A stretch of DNA of 56,353 bases from an uncultured Bacteroidales bacterium (lineage in GTDB: Bacteria; Bacteroidota; Bacteroidia; Bacteroidales; F082), in contig CAMHFN010000017.1 in the NCBI GenBank assembly GCA_946184615.1, positions 1 to 56,353 of the forward strand. The letters are read 5' to 3'. Positions 54,096 through 56,353 of this stretch are shown in pieces (positions within the stretch are counted from its first letter, which is position 1; every line of letters begins with the position of its first letter). The notes beneath the pieces are model-generated. The model worked only from the letters and a program-made list of their open reading frames with translations, was not told where the DNA came from and did not search any database. Both the position numbers and the translations under genes were made by a program.

Positions 54096-54666
54096 TTTTT
54101 ACAATATTTTTATTAAACAAAATTCCTTTAATACCTACCTCATTAGCTGCCTGAACATTGGCAGCATTGTCGTCAATAAAAACCGTTTCCGAAGCCTCAA
54201 GGCCAAAGCGTTCCAATGCCAATTCAAAGATGCGATGGTCGGGTTTCATCACCTTCTCGATCCCGGAAATGACCATGTCCTCCATCAGATCCAACACGGG
54301 ATACACGTGGCGAACCAAGGCGAAGGTCTCCTCCGACCAATTGGAAAGTCCAAACACCCGATAACCTTTGGCTTTCAGGGTTTTGACAAAGTCCTCCATT
54401 CCGGGAATCTGTCCACCCATCATCTTCATGAAGTCATCATAATAAAGGCGGATTTCCTTTTCCCATTCGGGATGTTGCTCGATTAACTCCTCGGTGCCTT
54501 CTGCGATGCGTTTGCCGTTGTCATGCTGGGCATTCCACTCGTAGGTGCAGATGTTCGTGAGAAACCATTCGGCCTTCTCAACATCACCGAAATAAGGATC
54601 GTAGAGATAGTGGGGATTCCAATCGAGGAGTACGCCGCCGTAGTCGAAGATGATGTTTTTAATCAT
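54031..54666 (-). CDS. HAD-superfamily phosphatase (YihX-like subfamily)
   Basis: This 211-aa protein has HAD motif I IIFDYGGVLLDWNP (nucleophile Asp; second acid position is Gly, as in this subfamily), motif II GLSNWSEE, Lys in IEKVMKPDHRIFE and motif IV TVFIDDNAANVQAANEVGIKG. It likely dephosphorylates sugar phosphates. The last about 21 residues (NEKSILHPNGGPAFLEWLQQN) are read from DNA that also encodes the TlpA signal peptide, so its natural end was probably nearer GILFNK. It is divergent from valS. Confidence 0.9.
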   Translation of the reverse strand: MIKNIIFDYGGVLLDWNPHYLYDPYFGDVEKAEWFLTNICTYEWNAQHDNGKRIAEGTEELIEQHPEWEKEIRLYYDDFMKMMGGQIPGMEDFVKTLKAKGYRVFGLSNWSEETFALVRHVYPVLDLMEDMVISGIEKVMKPDHRIFELALERFGLEASETVFIDDNAANVQAANEVGIKGILFNKNIVKNEKSILHPNGGPAFLEWLQQN

Positions 54667-54685
54667 TCAAGGTGATATTTTGGCG

Positions 54686-54693
54686 CAAAAATA
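54686..54693 (-). promoter_or_regulatory. -7 promoter element of the HAD-TlpA-bcp operon
   Basis: TATTTTTG on the minus strand, 20 nt before the HAD ATG, back-to-back with the valS box. Confidence 0.6.
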
Positions 54694-54715
54694 GAAATTT
54701 AGCGTAAAAAAAACG

Positions 54716-54723
54716 TATTTTTG
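54716..54723 (+). promoter_or_regulatory. -7 promoter element of valS
   Basis: TATTTTTG (TAnnTTTG), 14 nt before the valS ATG, in the 71-bp divergent gap. Confidence 0.6.
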
Positions 54724-54737
54724 CCGCTTATTATTGT

Positions 54738-56353
54738 ATGACTATGGAAATCAGCAGCAAATACAGCCCTCAGGAAGTTGAAGGCAAATGGTACGAACAC
54801 TGGATGGAGAAGAACTACTTCCACTCCACGCCCGACGAACGCGAACCCTATACCATCGTGATCCCGCCGCCCAATGTGACCGGCGTGCTTCACATGGGCC
54901 ACATGATGAACAACACGATTCAGGACATCCTGATTCGCCGCGCCCGCATGCAAGGCAAGAACGCCTGCTGGGTGCCCGGCACCGACCACGCCTCCATCGC
55001 CACCGAAGCCAAGGTGGTGAACAAGCTGGCGCAACAGGGCATCAAGAAGACCGACATCGGCCGCGAGGAGTTCCTCAAGCACGCCTGGGACTGGACCCAC
55101 GAGCATGGTGGCATCATCCTCAAGCAGTTGCGCCGCCTGGGTTGCTCCTGCGACTGGGAACGCACCTCGTTCACCATGGACGACATCCGCTCGAAGAGCG
55201 TCATCCGCGCCTTCGTCGACCTGTATAACAAAGGCCTGATTTACCGTGGTGTACGCATGGTCAACTGGGACCCGAAAGCCTTAACGGCTTTGAGCGACGA
55301 GGAAGTCATCTTCAAGGATGAACACAGCAAACTGTTTTACCTGCGTTATTACCTCCACGAGGACGACGGCACGGGTGCCACAGGTGCTGAAGGCGAAATC
55401 ATCCACACCGATGAGCAAGGTCGCCGCTATGCTGTGGTGGCCACCACCCGTCCCGAGACCATCATGGGCGACACCGCCATGTGCATCAACCCTGCCGACC
55501 CGAAGAACCAATGGCTGCGCGGCAAGAAAGTCGTGGTGCCACTGGTCAATCGCGTCATTCCCGTCATCGAGGATGATTATGTCGACATCGAGTTCGGTAC
55601 GGGCTGTCTGAAGGTCACTCCTGCCCACGATGTGAACGACTATATGCTGGGCGAAAAGCACAACCTGCAGAGCATCAACATCTTCAACGATGACGCCACT
55701 CTGAGCGAAGCCGCTGGCATGTACATCGGCATGAGCCGCGAGGACTGCCGCAAGCAGATCATCATCGACATGAAGGAAGCCTGCCTACTGGAGAAGATCG
55801 AGGACTATAATAATAAGGTGGGCTACTCCGAGCGCACCAATGTGCCGATTGAGCCGAAGCTTTCGATGCAGTGGTTCCTCAAGATGGAACACCTCGCCGA
55901 CATCGCCCTGAAACCCGTGTTGAATGGCGACATCAAGTTCTATCCTTCCAAATATGTCAACCTCTACCGTCACTGGTTGGAAAACATCAAGGACTGGTGC
56001 ATCAGCCGCCAGCTGTGGTGGGGCCATCAGATTCCGGCCTACTACCTGCCCGAAGGCGGTTTCGTGGTCGCCGAGACGCCCGAAGAAGCCTTGAAACTCG
56101 CCATCGAGAAGACGGGCAACAAGAATTTGACCCTTAAAGACTTGCGTCAAGATGACGATGCCTTGGACACTTGGTTCAGCTCGTGGCTATGGCCTTTGTC
56201 GCTTTTCAACGGCATCCTCGACCCCGACAATGCCGAGTTCAAGTACTACTACCCCACCAACGACCTCATCACCGCACCTGACATCATCTTCTTCTGGGTG
56301 GCCCGCATGATCATGGCTGGCGAGGAATACCAAAATGAAGTGCCGTTCAAGAA
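54738..56353 (+). CDS. valS: Valyl-tRNA synthetase, 5' part
   Basis: The open frame runs off the right edge after 538 codons of the usual about 880. It shows the class I HIGH motif as [13 protein letters not shown] (residues about 45-57), [13 protein letters not shown], the editing (CP1) domain with [15 protein letters not shown] and TPAHDVNDY, then [28 protein letters not shown] and [12 protein letters not shown]. The KMSKS loop lies beyond the edge. It charges tRNA-Val and edits mis-charged Thr. ATG 54738 and 54744 are both possible starts; 54738 is used here. Confidence 0.97.
   Translation, partial: MTMEISSKYSPQEVEGKWYEHWMEKNYFHSTPDEREPYTIVIPPPNVTGVLHMGHMMNNTIQDILIRRARMQGKNACWVPGTDHASIATEAKVVNKLAQQGIKKTDIGREEFLKHAWDWTHEHGGIILKQLRRLGCSCDWERTSFTMDDIRSKSVIRAFVDLYNKGLIYRGVRMVNWDPKALTALSDEEVIFKDEHSKLFYLRYYLHEDDGTGATGAEGEIIHTDEQGRRYAVVATTRPETIMGDTAMCINPADPKNQWLRGKKVVVPLVNRVIPVIEDDYVDIEFGTGCLKVTPAHDVNDYMLGEKHNLQSINIFNDDATLSEAAGMYIGMSREDCRKQIIIDMKEACLLEKIEDYNNKVGYSERTNVPIEPKLSMQWFLKMEHLADIALKPVLNGDIKFYPSKYVNLYRHWLENIKDWCISRQLWWGHQIPAYYLPEGGFVVAETPEEALKLAIEKTGNKNLTLKDLRQDDDALDTWFSSWLWPLSLFNGILDPDNAEFKYYYPTNDLITAPDIIFFWVARMIMAGEEYQNEVPFK

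Overview
The window is chromosomal DNA from a member of the Bacteroidales (Bacteroidota). Four lines of evidence support this: most promoters fit the Bacteroidota pattern TAnnTTTG (-7) with TTG about 19 bp upstream in the best cases; two proteins carry C-terminal type IX secretion sorting domains; several gene neighbourhoods are typical of the order (three PPIase genes behind guaB, pbpC with alpha-2-macroglobulin, tandem POT transporters); and the 5' end of a 16S rRNA gene at the left edge reads as Bacteroidales. The genus cannot be fixed from this sequence. I see no insertion sequence, prophage or CRISPR array. Most of the window is core genome.

Layout. 1-3.9 kb: 16S rRNA 5' end with leader and promoter, mscL, prfC, a CapA-type protein and tRNA-Asp, all on minus. 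3.9-9.4 kb: comEC, then a kdsC-maf-surE-small membrane protein-lpxB operon (envelope and nucleotide housekeeping), minus. 9.5-12.5 kb: rsfS-ftsH-lutC, plus. 12.5-13.3 kb: a gene-free stretch with two Fur/PerR-like palindromes, a promoter, a candidate structured RNA ending in a terminator, and a small HTH protein. 13.3-20 kb: guaB, three periplasmic PPIase/chaperone genes and a MoxR ATPase, minus. 20-29.6 kb: gyrB, a giant alpha-2-macroglobulin lipoprotein and pbpC, minus. 29.7-34.9 kb: a TPR protein coupled to an outer-membrane barrel protein, then RNase P RNA. 34.9-42.2 kb: T9SS-secreted subtilase, prmC, DMT transporter, YigZ, dnaA and an RsmI paralogue. 42.2-44.4 kb: complete preQ0/preQ1 set queF-queC-queD-queE. 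44.4-49.4 kb: a leucine-rich-repeat surface protein and two tandem POT peptide transporters. 49.5-54.7 kb: Fic protein, PNGase F-like protein, Bcp peroxidase, TlpA-like lipoprotein and HAD phosphatase. 54.7 kb to the end: 5' part of valS.

Main points for a second look: (1) degenerate 7-bp tandem repeat arrays at eight intergenic or gene-edge places. They hold a strict 7-nt phase while the unit changes, and they fill the space between divergent -7 boxes or the leader up to a start codon. (2) The 12.52-12.97 kb region, where a 6+11-bp long-range pairing and a terminator stem are mutually exclusive, downstream of Fur/PerR-like boxes. (3) A 5-copy 11-bp repeat inside the Fic gene. Gain or loss of one or two units stops translation at or within nine codons of the repeat end and removes the C-terminal domain. 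(4) Four TTACGA hexamers around the dnaA promoter. (5) Apparently leaderless divergent prmC/DMT transcripts.
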